64,000 nucleotides of DNA from Trichobilharzia szidati. Lineage: Eukaryota > Platyhelminthes > Trematoda > Strigeidida > Schistosomatidae. The stretch spans positions 34,916,804-34,980,803 of the forward strand of contig OX235277.1 of NCBI GenBank assembly GCA_944472155.2, written 5' to 3'. The notes below the pieces were generated by a model. The model saw only the letters and a list, made by a program, of their open reading frames with translations. It searched no databases and was not told the DNA's origin. The stretch's first letter is position 1. Each line of letters begins with the position of its first letter. Position numbers and translations under genes: made by a program. This document shows positions 32,115-43,380 of this stretch, piece after piece.

Positions 32115-32595
32115 ATTTTCAACTCCAGTGTGAAGTCAGTGCTACTATATGGATCAGAGACTTGGCCAGCGCGTCATAAAGAGCATCTCAAACAAACTAC
32201 AGATCTTCATTAACAGTTATCTTCGCTCAATACTGCTAAAGATCAGATGGCCGGCCAGAAAAGATCAGCAACAGGGATCTCTGGGAGCGAACCAACCAGG
32301 AACCGATTGTGAAACAAATAGGCAGGAAGAAATGGAGATGGATTGGCCATACTCTTAGGAAACCATCAAGTGACATCACTAGACAAGCCATTGCTCGAAT
32401 GGAACCCAAAAGGAAAGCGGCGAGTTGGTCGTAAGTGCGAAGGTGACTTGGAGGAGGTCATGTGAAGAAGAGATGAAAACGTGTGGGCAGACTTGGAGCC
32501 AGGTAAAGACTCTAGCAGAGAACCGAACGCAATGGAGACGCACGGCTAAAGCCCCATGTTCCTGTAGGAATTAAAGGAAATAATAATAATGATAT
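32115..32595 (+). pseudogene. RTE-like (SR2-type) ORF2 C-terminal fragment
   Basis: Across frame breaks the + strand reads VKSVLLYGSETWP, then [37 protein letters not shown] text and [11 protein letters not shown]. It ends in GAAATAATAATAATG. This matches the C-terminal region and (AAT)n tail of the RTE at 40691-41790. It is 5'-truncated and frameshifted. Confidence 0.75.
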
Positions 32596-32624
32596 GTGAT
32601 TATAAAGGAAACTTATTTCCCAAG

Positions 32625-32765
32625 CTTCAAGTTGGATCGTGAATTGACACTGCCGTTAGAGGATTATTGAAAACTAGAGGGTAACTGATAGATATTGCAT
32701 CCTAGTTCGAGGCTCCTCATCAGTATGCACCCATGACCCCATTGGTGGGGATCAATAGTTGTGAA
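32625..32765 (-). repeat. Sm-alpha-like SINE with intact CTGATGA core
   Basis: On the minus strand the order is GGGTGCATACTGATGAGGAG, then CCTCGAACTAGG, a decayed GAAAC position (TGCAAT), TTTTCAATAATCCTCTAAC and TTCACGATCCAACTTG. The CTGATGA hammerhead box (complement at 32717-32723) is perfect, but the GAAAC box is lost. Confidence 0.6.
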
Positions 32766-33594
32766 AGTGATTTAAGCATGTGACCTAATAGGAAACCACT
32801 CAAATTGCCGCAGACCAACACTTGGAAATCATTGTAACTGGCATAACCAAAGTATTCGAGTATGCGAAGGCAGGGCACAAATCGACGAATTCTTCTATAT
32901 AGCTGACCAAACTTCTGCCAATGACTCACAGTTTTAAAATGTCCCGATGGTAGAGAAAAGACAGTTATATGTGATAAAGTCTGTGGTACTCAACAATCTA
33001 CTATCCCAAAAATTGTAAAATTAAACATTCAAAATAAGGGTCAACCACAAACAATGATCAATAACAAGGATTAAATGAAAAGAAGATATATTCACGTTGA
33101 AACAATGACATACAGGTTCAGGAGTGAAGGGCTCATAATTGCACTGTTAAATGATATATTCAAACAAGCATCAATATTGTTCATGAGTGATGTTTGGGCC
33201 AATTACTGCGTTACAATAATTTCTAATTGTCATAGATATAATTTCTAATATTTCAATTAGGCACTTAGCTGAAATAAATAGCTGTTATTTAGCAATAACC
33301 AATTCCTTGTAAAGTGCTTTGTATCATGACAGCAAAGTGGTTGAAAAAAATAAGTCAGTAGCTTTCTCAAGTTTCGGTCTAGAGGAAACACCATTTTCTT
33401 CAATTTTACGAATATGCCCTCTAGACAAATTCCGAAAAGCTCAAAACACAATAAGATTAGGATTTATTGCCAATTCATTTCTTTTAATATTCTAATTGGC
33501 ACCTACTAAGATGTGTGGTGGATCTGATAATAGACTCAGTAATGATGCGAAATATTGAAATAAATGGTAAAACTGTGAGTGATACTGAACAATA
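32766..33594. other. No gene seen
   Basis: AT-rich; no coherent frame or repeat recognised. Confidence 0.4.
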
Positions 33595-34160
33595 TTTTAC
33601 AATTTTGATTGGACGCTAGTTAGAAGCTAATGTAATGTGTTTAGTCCATTCTTTGGTACAGACTGAATTGTACCAGTTTCGTTTGCAATGTGGTCATTTG
33701 CGAGCCCGAATAGCTCAATGACAAAGTCTTTGAGTGCAGCACTGGGTGATATGGGTTCGAATCTCAGTGTGGTGAGAGCTGTCTACTAGCCAAATTGGTA
33801 GACAGTAATTTACGTCAATATTTACGTTCCCAAGATTTGTCGTGAGAAAATGTGAACAAAGATTGATTCAAAACCGACCACAGCAGACTTTGCGTAGGCG
33901 GATGCAGTTAACATATAGAGGATTTGACATTCAAGAAACAGTCACGAATAGATGAGGATTAACTTTACGTGAGAAACAACCAATCGGAAGACTGTGTTTG
34001 TTTGCTTAAATAACCATAGTAATGTACATGCAAATATACAAATATGCGTTGATTTTCTTAATAAATGATCTGTTGCCTGACTCTTGCCTTCTGTTGTTAC
34101 ATCAGAAGAGACATGAGTTCCTCCACGGTTGCAGATACGCCTTGCTGACAAATGCCAACT
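33595..34160 (+). repeat. tRNA-headed repeat (family 3), decayed long copy
   Basis: A leader (TTGGACGCTAGTTAG ... ACAGACTGAATTGTACCAG) precedes a tRNA-like head: AATAGCTCAATGACAAAG, GAGTGCAGCACTGGGTGA and GGGTTCGAATCTCAG. ATGAGTTCCTCCACGGTTGC and AGATACGCCTTGCTG follow at 34105-34145. All parts recur at 51950-52575, in a different arrangement. Confidence 0.6.
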
Positions 34161-34194
34161 AGTACCTTCCTAAATTCCTTCCTTTGCGTTCCGA

Positions 34195-34415
34195 TTTGAA
34201 CATAGGGTTTCAGGCCTTCAGTTTCGAAGCTTCAGTGGTGCTGAGTTGTTTTTATGGGGTGGGGTTGCTAGCCTCACACTCAACCTTACTTCTTCTCCCG
34301 GATTACTACCGACTAGACGATGATGTTGCGGAAAGCGTTGACTGAGAATCAAACTGTGACCACGTGTGTGGTTGGTGCGCGTTCCACCCCTGTACCACCG
34401 ATGAACTCAATTCGG
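34195..34415 (-). repeat. tRNA-headed SINE (family 2b), minus copy
   Basis: It contains the 2b body in reverse (GGGGTTGCTAGCCTCACACTC) and a decayed tRNA-like head (GCGCGTTCC...ACCACCGATG). The same body is seen at 38898-39120 and 44440-44640. Confidence 0.6.
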
Positions 34416-35345
34416 TTGGCCAAACTCTAATCTGCTACCAGCCTAAACCTAACATGAAACAATTAAGATATTCTGTTTAGTATCATAATACTACATTCAA
34501 CGGTTTTCTCATGAATATCGTGTTATTTATCTGAGCATTCCAAAGTCATTGGTGCGTTTGCATCTGTCGGTTCCCTAAAGTTTATCTATGCCCAACTGAT
34601 TTATGAAATAGTTAACACATTATGATCGTAGAAAGCATTTATGTCGAACTGTGGATGTATGGAGTACTCCGTACTTATTTTGAATACACTATGTTATTTC
34701 CTAAAAATGAACAATTTTGCGTTCATAAAAAAGAGATTTATAGTATGTGTAGGCCATCAGACAATAAAGTAACTTCTGAATAGAATTTATAAATCGTACG
34801 ATACTTTTGTTCCTATTGTTTCCAGTTTGCCATTGTATTGTTTATCCAAGGTGAAAAACGTATTAGTCTGAAAACTATCTAATTGAGTAAAATGTCTTCT
34901 AGATGAACTCATTACTAGCTGACCAGGTAGGTCTATGAGACGATGTGTCTACAGTATCTAAAATACTATGGTTTTTGTCCACTCTTGTGTAAAAGAGCGT
35001 TAGTTAAGTGCTTGTTTAGATGCATCCAGCATATGTGTACAGCGGATACGGTTGAAGAAGAAACTTAAAACTTTACTTAAATATTATTAGGTAATAGCCA
35101 TCACCTAAAATCTATTCAACGCTATAGAAGCGTCTAAAAAGGGATGCGACAATCCATAGGCTGCCAAAAGGATTTTTGTCTACTTTAACTGTTCAAGGGT
35201 GATCACCGAATTCTGATCACTAAACAAAGAGTCAGAGTGACACATAGTAGAATTTACTATATGGCTCAACTAATTTTCACACAGAAAATTAGATTTATGT
35301 TTATCTCGTAAATCCTCAAAGTATCCGAACGAAAGTGTCACTTCC
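34416..35345. other. No gene seen
   Basis: No supported frame. Short hydrophobic and AT-rich stretches only. Confidence 0.4.
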
Positions 35346-36075
35346 GACTGTGTTTACCAATTAGCATGCATGTGTCGTCACAAGTACATAAAGAGGACTC
35401 ATCGACCTCTGAAGGCCAAGGCTGCAGAACACATTCCTAGCTGGCCACAAGAAGAAATAAAATCGTCAGATTCATTTTACCTCCGAAACAGATTTCTTAC
35501 ATCATCTCTATTAAAATACATCATAGAGATGGGTCATAAAGTTGATTACAGCAGTGCCTTTGAACACATGCGTAATGGACGTAATCTATCTTATTAGCCG
35601 ACATGTAAATTCTACCTAATCTTTTCTTCTGTCTCTTCATTAGTATTATTTTGTCTTCTCAATTGTAACATTTTACATTTTCAACTTTCTTGTTCTCTAC
35701 CCCCACCCGATTCAATCTCTACACCTCACTACCACTGTTACTGACTTGAACAACGCTCAGTTTCTAGTCATTCATGTTACGTCATCCAACTTATTCACTC
35801 AATTTCACTTCTACTTAATCTCTACCTGTAATTACCTCTGTTGCTACCCTGATCTAAGTTGTAACATGTTAGCCAATTATATTACGTCATCTAGTTTTTT
35901 AACTCAGTCTTACTTTAGTTGCTGTCTGATTAACTCTGTCTCTATACTACATCATTCTTGTATTAACTAATCAATCATCTAAACTTGACAAACCTCATGT
36001 ACACACACACACAAATATTTATATATAAATGCGATTGTACAGCTATGTGAATGAATTCGCCGAAAAGAGTCCCTT
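35346..36075 (+). pseudogene. Penelope-like endonuclease fragment with 3' region
   Basis: At 35370-35597 the frame reads RTHRPLKAKAAEHIPSWPQE, then SSDSFYLRNRFLTSSLLKYI and IEMGHKVDYSSAFE. This is the GIY-YIG core and following helix region of a second PLE subfamily, with the first YIG strand decayed. The pyrimidine-rich 3' region runs to ATGCGATTGTACAGCTATG and CCGAAAAGAGTCCCTTCGCTG at about 36027-36078. That terminal word recurs inverted near 37390-37430 and in the inverted repeat at 46.4-47.1 kb. Confidence 0.7.
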
Positions 36076-36200
36076 CGCTGAATGTCTTCTCTTTTTCACA
36101 TGCGTAAAACACCTTTGGGTCATATACTTGAATTCATTGTAGCCTAAGCCATGAAAAGGCTTAAACCTGTTTTGTGTATTCAAAAATTATTTATTATTAC
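36076..36200. other. Spacer
   Basis: No feature recognised. Confidence 0.3.
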
Positions 36201-36296
36201 AGGATTTCATCATGAGCTGACATCAGTTAGAGAACCATTGGAAAACCTGGGAGAACTGGACAGCTGTTTCGTCCTAGTTTGGGACTCTTCAGCATT
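36201..36296 (-). repeat. Sm-alpha-like SINE, hammerhead and 3' part only
   Basis: The minus strand reads CTGAAGAGTCCCAAACTAGG, then ACGAAACAGCTGTCCAG and ends CTAACTGATGTCAGCTCATG. The GAAAC box and stem II (GTCC/GGAC) are intact, but CTGATGA has lost three bases. No tRNA head is attached. Confidence 0.75.
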
Positions 36297-36686
36297 TATT
36301 ATTACTTTGAACCTGTTTTGGTAATCCAGTTTTAGAACCAAGGTTCATTTCACTTCAAAATATTTTCACCTTGTTCTTCATAAAACATCCTTTTATGTCT
36401 TATCTGTGATCACGGCCTCAGAATGTTTTCATTTATATTAACAAAAATTGTAATCCTCTATGACCTGTTACATTTTATTCAAATATGTATGACAAGTACG
36501 TATGTGATCAGAACATACGATATATAATGAGCAAATACACATTACACATTTCTGAAAAATTACAATTTATTGTATTTTTTAAAGTCATAAAGAGAACTAA
36601 TGGCTTTAATGTAAACGCTCACTTTTCGTAATCGCTTGCATGAGTGTGTTATGAAGGAAATGAATAAGTAATTGGTTTCCAGTTAG
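36297..36686. other. No gene seen
   Basis: AT-rich spacer between SINE copies. Confidence 0.35.
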
Positions 36687-36790
36687 ATAGCAAACTAGCA
36701 TCAGTTAGAGATTCAGTGAAAACCAGAAGTTAATGGCTAGCTGTTTCATCCTGGTTCAGGACTCTCCAGTCGTGCGTACCACAGTGAATC
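36687..36790 (-). repeat. Sm-alpha-like SINE, decayed minus copy
   Basis: The minus strand gives GGTACGCACGACTGGAGAGT, CCTGAACCAGGATGAAACAG and TTTTCACTGAATCTCTAACT. The hammerhead region is recognisable but mutated. Confidence 0.6.
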
Positions 36791-36989
36791 AAAACATTAC
36801 AGTTAACTTACTAAATAAGGGCAGTGACAATACGAAATACAAGGGATATTTATTGAATGATCGAGCGTAATTTTGGTGACGTATTAATTACTACGCTATA
36901 TAAAATTTAGTTTCAGTGAGAAGTCATAACCGATGGAATCCAAGAATTCGGGTATGAGGACAAATAATTGCTGATGATACTGGTTAGCA

Positions 36990-37170
36990 ATCACGCTATA
37001 AACTGGACCTCATCCTAGTGACCGAACGGTCACTGGACTCGATCCATAAAGAGGGCATGGGTATTTAACTTTGAAGAGTCCCTAATCAGGGCGAAACAAC
37101 TGTTCAGTACTCTCTGGTTCTCAATGGCTCTATAACAGATGTCAGTCCGTGATCAAACTTGAAATCAATT
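36990..37170 (+). repeat. Sm-alpha-like SINE, plus copy with decayed tRNA head
   Basis: A decayed head (GGACTCGATCC, B-box-like) is followed by TTTGAAGAGTCCCTAATCAG, GGCGAAACAACTGTTCAG, TACTCTCTGGTTCTCAATGG and CAGATGTCAGTCCGTGATC. GAAAC is intact; CTGATGA is not. Confidence 0.65.
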
Positions 37171-37289
37171 ATATCACTCGAAACTGGCACTTGAAAATTT
37201 GTTTCCTAGCAAAATTTTAGCATGGTTAGAATTGGCAGAAGGTGAGACTTATTTTAAAATTCACTGTCGGAAATATCCATGGATTCTTG

Positions 37290-39300
37290 CAGTTATTGAA
37301 ATGATTTCTCGTTAACTGTTGAAACGAAATCGATTCACGACAATTGTATGTATGAAAACAAAACACGTAGTTCATAGAAGAGTCTCTTTTCGGCAAATTC
37401 ATTTTCTTAGCTGTACAATCGCAAATATATATGGGTTATTTTGGATGCACGTGTACATTAAGTTTGTAAAAGAAAAATACAATTGGTTATGGGCTTTTCT
37501 ACTAAACAGGTAAAAATTAGTTAGTTTTGGGAAGAGTTACGTAATACAAAAGCGGTTAAGAAAATTGAATGTTAATGAAATTAGTGTAGTAACAAAGGTG
37601 ATGAGTTGTCACAAACAGTTGTTAGAAAGGAGTTACGTAACAGTATGAATAGTTTGGTAATTGAGTTGTACTCTGGATACACATAGGAACAAGGTAAAGA
37701 ATACGAAAGTACGTGAGAGTTCTAAATGAATACAAGAATTATAAGCAATTAAAGAAACAGGCAAACAAACAAAATTAAGTCATCAAACGTCAACAAAGTT
37801 GTTGTCATGATAATAGAAGTGGTTAATTAATTCACAGGTCCGGTTTTTCTCTGTGAATATCTAGAGCTTCATCGATACAAAGAAGGCGAAACCGTATTGC
37901 CTTTGATAGGTTGTTCTTGACTCTGTAGATTACTTTGAAGGAGGCGTTTGTCAAAATGGTTTGATGAGTGTTAACCAGGTGTTCAATTAACGCACTCCAT
38001 ATAGCACCACTATTGCCTTTTCGAAACCTTGCTGGATAGTGTTCTTGAATCCTCTTGGACAAAATGCGTGTCGAACGACCGTCGTTCCTGGATCCACAGC
38101 AGCAGGTGAACTGATATATGCACATAGAAGTGGTCAGATGCGGGATCGTGTCCTCGAGACTTCTGCAGATCAGTGGGCGACTGGAGAACACTATTCTTAG
38201 CGTTGCTGCAAAGAATGTTCCTCTCGGAGATAATGTGAACCTTCTCTTGAGAATATCGCTTGCTAAATCTCCCTTGAAATCCAAGTTCATGTAAAGGTTC
38301 TTTTTCGGCACAAGTAAAGTTTCATTCTTCCAAATTCTTGGTTTGATATTTTTCCCATTTAAGGTGAAGATTTGCCTCAACAGATCTAATTCTGTTCCTG
38401 GAACATCAGGACTACAGATGCGTTGGATGCGGGTGGCATGTGATGTAATTAAATTCCACTTTTGTTGAATGGGTACTCAGCTATGGAAGCTTGTTAGTTG
38501 ACCATTCTAAGTAGCTTTTCTATGGATCAATATTCTTAGGCTCCCATCAGTTCTTCTTGTTAGTTCCATATCAAGAAACGGAATTTTTGATTCGTTTTCC
38601 ATTTCAAGAGTGAATTTTATTGCTGGATGGCAAAAGTTAAATGTGTGCAGCAGTTAATTGGGGTTATTACTGTTGTCACAAATAATGAATATGTCATTTA
38701 CGTATCTTTTATACAGCTGTAAATTGTCAATGCTCGGCTTTAGTAGACCTTTCTCGAGGCTTGTCACGAAGCAGTCTGATAGTAGTGGACCCAACGGAGA
38801 TCCCATTGCAATACCATCTTTTTGTCTGTGGATGGTGTCGTTGAAAGTAAACTGGACATTCAGAAAGCATCTCAGTAGTAATTTCTTCAAACACGCTGTT
38901 CGTCGGTGGCACAGCGGTTAGGACGCTCGCCGACCATGCACATGCTCCGGGGTTCGATCCCCATCCGACGCACTTCTTTACCCCGCTAAGCCAGAAATAA
39001 TGCTGGTGAAGAGCAAAAGGTTGGGCATGAGGCTAGCAACTTTATCCTGTAAAAATAAACACTGCTACAGAAACTTCACGTCACTAGCTTGAAGCCCTAT
39101 ATTCTGCTGGGGAACGTCACGGAAAAAATAGGGGGGGGGGACCAACCTTGTGTACCTCTGGTAGGCCATATACTCTTGGTATTATTGAACCTGTTGGCCA
39201 GGTCTGGTCATAGATATCGCCACTGATTAGTTGACAGGTCTTCATTCTCTTCAAGACGTCTGTGAGCTGCTTCTCAATCAATTCCGTTTTGTTTATTGTA
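37290..39300 (-). pseudogene. Penelope-like element (RT + GIY-YIG), broken and carrying a SINE
   Basis: Read right to left: 39300-39145 gives EKQLTDVLKRMKTCQLISGD and then IIPRVYGLPEVHKVG, the early RT motif. A SINE then occupies 38898-39120. RT resumes at 38890 with NVQFTFNDTIHRQKDGIAMG and SPLGPLL, and the catalytic box reads YVND instead of YVDD. The 38650-38380 stretch reads MENESKIPFLDMELTRRTDG in other frames. The endonuclease at 38380-37832 has CIYQFTCCCGSRNDGRSTRI and then RIQEHYPARF, with NDG where YIG is expected. The stretch ends EALDIHREKPDL. The 3' region extends to about 37290, with AGCTGTACAATCGCAAATAT near 37411. Frame breaks, YVND and NDG all mark it as dead. Confidence 0.82.
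38898..39120 (+). repeat. tRNA-headed SINE (family 2b) inserted in a PLE
   Basis: The head is GTCGGTGGCACAGCGGTTAG with GGGGTTCGATCCCC. The 2b body follows: GCTAAGCCAGAAATAATGCT, GGTTGGGCATGAGGCTAGC and CACTGCTACAGAAACTTC. PLE reverse-transcriptase sequence lies on both sides on the minus strand. By eye about 85 RT codons between the two sides are absent, so insertion and deletion both occurred. Confidence 0.8.
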
Positions 39301-40039
39301 TATATATATATATATCACCTTTCTCTCGCTGATAGTTTTAGGTTACCAAATTAAGTAGGCATATTCATTGTTCCTGACTTTTGTTAGTACTATGGAACCA
39401 AAGAATGAATAGTTTGCTTCTCTTTAATCGGTGTGAACAAAAAATAATTTCCAGTGTTGGCTGTCAGGGATTTGACTGATTAAAGGTTTGATCATGAGTT
39501 TTCAGCGGATGGATTTTCTGAATTTATCAAACCACTTCTGAATATTTGTTAAGTAATATAGTCTCTTGGTTGATTTGCCACTTACCAGAGTTTCTCAATG
39601 GTTACCTTCAACGTTCATCTGGACTTCATTATAATCTCAAATAAAACCTCTTTCCACACCTTTTCTATATTCAAATTTGGTATGAATTTCCATGCTTGAA
39701 ACTTTAGTATTCACCGGGTTTGTAAACTAACTACTGAGAATTTTCCCTTTTTTTTACTAAGTATAGCTATGTAGCTATGAAAAGTGAGGCATTTTGAGTG
39801 ATAAAAAGATGGGATGGACATCTCATTTATAGTAGAGGCGTAGATATTCCATTTGTATCACTGTACAAATTCAAAAAATCTTCAGTTAATCATTGTAGTA
39901 TATATATATATATATGCATATATAATTTTAAACTTTTGTCATATTGCTTTTATTATTCTTCCGGATTCCAACACTTCATTTCCCATTCGGGTTCCAATCG
40001 AAGATGTGCCTAGCATATTTATTTTCTTATTTTAATTTT
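39301..40039. other. No gene; (TA)n tracts near 39300 and 39899
   Basis: Two TATATA tracts and AT-rich sequence. Short frames near 39798-40035 overlap the tract and are not credible genes. Confidence 0.4.
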
Positions 40040-40205
40040 AATTATAGCTTGAAACCATACAGTATTTTTGGTACAAGTGTGGAATATTCACCATATGATA
40101 TCGGTAGCCCAAATTTTACAGGCCGACAATTCATATCAGGTGTGGGTCGGCAAGGGATCGAACCCTGGACCATGTGAATGGTCATCGAGAGTCTTAACTG
40201 CTATG
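40040..40205 (-). repeat. tRNA-headed SINE (family 2), minus copy
   Basis: The reverse of the family 2 body is clear (GGTACAAGTGTGGAAT, ATATCGGTAGCCCAAATTTT), with the head reading GGGATCGAACCCTGGACCAT and GTCACCAACG on the + strand. Confidence 0.75.
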
Positions 40206-40690
40206 TCACCAACGCACTATATGGTATCACTCAGCTGCCTCTTCAGCGTGTCTCCAGTCTATCTCCCTCTCCTACAGCAAATTTGTTGGACAATAGGTAC
40301 TTGATTGTTTCACAAACAGAGTTCCTTGTTGATTATTCTCGCCAGTCAGCCACCTAACATTGAGGATGGAGTAAAGACAGCTGTTGATAAGGTCTGTATT
40401 AGCTTACTGAAGATTCTTTACGTGATGCACCAACTTTCTCATCCATATAGAAACAGTTATCTGACATTAGTGTTAGTGTTGAACACTTGGTTCTTGTTCC
40501 CTATGTTGAGTACAGCAGATTTTAACTCACTAATCTCAGATAATTACTTCGCGGTCAACGCTGTAGAATTTTTAATATGTTTGTGCGTTGAATTTTTTGT
40601 AGCAATTTGGTTAAGTTTTGGAGGTGGAGTTGCTAGCACCACGCCCAAACCCTCCCTCTTTATCCGGGCTTGGGACCGGTTAGAATACCG
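40206..40690. other. No gene; SINE 2b fragment at 40610-40680 (-)
   Basis: A 132-codon frame at 40305-40703 (+) has no recognised domain and runs into the RTE fragment. GGAGTTGCTAGCACCACGCC at about 40626 is a scrap of the family 2b body. Confidence 0.35.
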
Positions 40691-41790
40691 CGAAGTAATT
40701 TGAAAACTACTCAAGTACTACGGCGTACCCCAAATATTCATCAACCTTATTCAACAGCTGTACGACAACAGCACATTTCAAGTGATCCACAACGGAAAAC
40801 TCAGCGAGGTTTTTGAAGTAAACACAGGAGTCAGACAAGGGTGCTTATTATCACCAATGATATTTCTAATTGTGGTAGACTGGATTATGCGTCAGACAGT
40901 GGGAAACGAGAAGACAGAGATATCCTGGACCGACGTGAAGAACCTAGAAGACCTGGATTTCGCGCGTGGATGATTTATGTTTGATGTCTCACAAAATCGA
41001 AGAATTACAAGCGAAAACCGACAAACTGGTCGAAGAACCAGCAAAGACAGGACTGCAGGTGAACATAGACAAGACGGAGGTTATGAAAGTAACCAAACAT
41101 CAACAACAACAACAGCAGCAGCAACATCCAGCGACAACCACCATCAACGGGAGGGATTTGAAAGAGGTTACTTCATTCACTTATCTTGGGAGCATTGTCT
41201 CAACAACAGGAGGAACGGACGAGGATGTCAAATGGAGAATCGGGAAGGCGAGAAACACATTCATTAACCTGAAACCAATCTGGAAATCTTCGTCACTCAA
41301 CTCAGCATCAACAACAAAATTTGGATTTTCAATGCAAACGTTAAGTCAGTTCTTCTATACGGATCAGAAACTTGGAGGGTCACAAAGAATATTTCCAACA
41401 GCCTGTTGCAGACCTTAATCAACAACTGTCTTCGCTCTATACTGAAGATCAGATGGCCGGAAAGAATCACCAAGAAGAAACTATGGGAACAAACAAAACA
41501 GGAGCCAATCGCCAAACAAATATGCAGGAGAAAGTGGAGATGGATTGGACACTCTCTGAGGAGGCCGTTGGGTGACATCGCGCGTCAGGCTCTCGAGTGG
41601 AACCCGAAGGGGAAGCGGCGAGTGGGACGTCCAGGAGTGACATGGAGGAGATCGTGTGATGAGGAACTGAAACAGTATGGATTAACATGGATGCAAGTGA
41701 AAAATACAGCAGAAGACAGAAGCAAGTGGAGGCGTGCAGTTGAAGCCCTATGTTCCACTAGGAACCCAAGGGAACAATAATAATAATCTC
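40691..41790 (+). pseudogene. RTE-like (SR2-type) retrotransposon, RT to 3' end, frameshifted
   Basis: The reading goes KLLKYYGVPQIFINLIQQLY, NTGVRQGCLLSPMIFLIVVD and LEDLDFA. At about 40961-40968 a 4-base excess separates FA from DDLCLMSH, breaking the catalytic box. The thumb region follows: GLQVNIDKTEVMKV, a poly-Gln run from CAA/CAG repeats at about 41100-41130, and TSFTYLGSIVSTTGG. After another frame change near 41340 come VKSVLLYGSETW, TLINNCLRSILKIRWPE, RRKWRWIGHSLRRP and VEALCSTRNPREQ-stop. The tail is AATAATAATAAT. The endonuclease and early RT are missing. Motifs fit RTE clade ORF2; the SR2 likeness is from memory. Confidence 0.82.
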
Positions 41791-42015
41791 AGATAATTAA
41801 ATGAATGTCATGCTTTTCTGATCCGATCTTGGTTAGCTTTGAAATCGTCATCTGTGTCGTGTGAAGTCATATCTTCACTGTTTCTTCTGTCAAACTGCTG
41901 ATTTTCACTTTTAAATTTTCAAGTTTGCATGATATCAAATATATATCATTCATGGAGTCCAAATCTTCTACAGCCCTCTTGTAGCTAGTTTTTTTAGTAC
42001 CAAAAATGCTTAGAA
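41791..42015 (-). pseudogene. RTE-like RT fragment, antisense
   Basis: The minus strand reads VEDLDSMNDIYLISCKLENL then KVKISSLTEETVKI. This aligns with LEDLDFADDLCLMSHKIEEL of the neighbouring copy; the catalytic FADD has become SMND. It lies back-to-back with the tail of the 40691-41790 copy. Confidence 0.55.
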
Positions 42016-42634
42016 ATGTTATGATTATCGGATTTCTAGAGAGAACACAGGTTTGTGATATATACTCATACCCAGCAAAACTTTCTTTTTTATTCTCATA
42101 ATCCAATTAGCCTTAGTGATTTAATTATCTTTAGAAAGGTGCTAGGATGTTTTATAAAATCACCTGATAATTAATAATAATAATAATAACGGCTAAGACG
42201 GAGTAGAGTAGGTGTATAAAGTTATATGTAGAATATTTATGATTTTTCTATCTGAATAAACATTCCTTTGTGTCTTTTACATACACTCAAAGTACATTAG
42301 CTAAATAATTTCTATACCTACCTATATACGTGACTGTATTGTTTTATCTAGCCAGAGAAAAATGTGAAGAGAAAAATGACGCCATTAGGCGGACATCGGA
42401 TGATTTTACATTTGTATTTATATATATATATTGGTTTATATTTATAGATAAATATAATCTAGAAGTGCTGAAAGAAGGAGTCTCATACGATGCTACAAAT
42501 TGAAAGATCAGTCTATGCTAGTGTTGCCATTTTATACAGTATGTTCAGTTCTTTTTATTTAAATTAATCGCTAAATTATAAGTATGTGTTCAATATGCCT
42601 AGGATAATATTCATTTTTTATCATATCGACGGTT
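42016..42634. other. No gene seen
   Basis: AT-rich with a TATATA tract near 42419. No recognised frame. Confidence 0.4.
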
Positions 42635-42906
42635 ACTAATCATTATTATAAAAGTTTTTGTATTTCCCAATGAATGAATGAAAAAGAGCGAACTGATATT
42701 GTTATTTTCACTCACATTTCGCTATTCAGTGCTGCTAATAGCTTTATCAAGGTATTAGTATTAAACCAGAATTTACAAAATCTCAGCTTGCATTATATAA
42801 CAAGGCAATCATTCTTCATCAGAATGGGGTAATTTTTACGTTGTCAAGTTTGCCGATTGGTACAGATAACAAACCATATGTAGATTGTTGAATTTGATAA
42901 GTGTAT
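42635..42906 (-). repeat. PLE terminal repeat (pLTR-like), copy in sense with the endonuclease
   Basis: This is the reverse complement of about 43350-43640, over roughly 270 bp with scattered differences. It contains a hammerhead-like core on the minus strand (complement of 42717-42750): TTGATAAA, stem GCTATT pairing with AATAGC, then GAAA. Confidence 0.65.
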
Positions 42907-42979
42907 AAAATTATAAAAGCAGCGTGTGTTTATATGAAAAAATTGCTTATCACTTTCGTGTTGATTTTGTCATTTCATG

Positions 42980-43380
42980 TTGGAGGGAGGTTTTGTTACC
43001 AGGTCAAATTCTGTTTTAGTCCATCATTCCTATTCATCAGACAATTTGGATTCCATTTGGTATGAAGTGTTTCTGATAATTGAAGTTCTTTATGATTTCT
43101 GAAATTTTTCTCGATTATTTCAATATTGTCAAAATCAGTTTTGTAACCTGATTCTATAGTGTATGCCTGATGATTTTTCAAGCTTTTCTAGTTCAACTGG
43201 ATTTCTCGGTGGTGTTCATTTTTTTCTGATCTTAATTTCTCGTAATGTTTGTCCGATGTTTACCGCATCACACTCTAAGCATTTTATTTTGCAGACACAG
43301 TTAGACAGAGAATCTTTAGGGATTTGGTCTTTTATATGGACTAGGTCACTTTTATAATTTCATACACTTATCAAATTCAA
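42980..43380 (-). pseudogene. Penelope-like GIY-YIG endonuclease remnant (second lineage)
   Basis: On the minus strand, pieces read IKDQIPKDSLSNCVCKIKCL, ECDAVNIGQTLREIKIRK, LKNHQAYTIESGYKTDFDNI and ETLHTKWNPNCLMNRNDGL. The order of C-x-C strand, xIGQT, TDFDNI...IIEKN and a final NR-DG matches the Penelope endonuclease, which typically ends in NRDDG-like text. It lacks any RT and has frame breaks. It sits between inverted copies of a terminal repeat. Confidence 0.7.

Noticed and set aside
37319..37513. 64-codon + strand frame as a gene
   Set aside because: It overlaps the antisense 3' region of the PLE and carries that element's terminal word in reverse; no start context or domain.
39853..40177. 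Overlapping + strand frames near 39.8-40.3 kb
   Set aside because: They read through a TATATA tract and an antisense SINE; no coding support.
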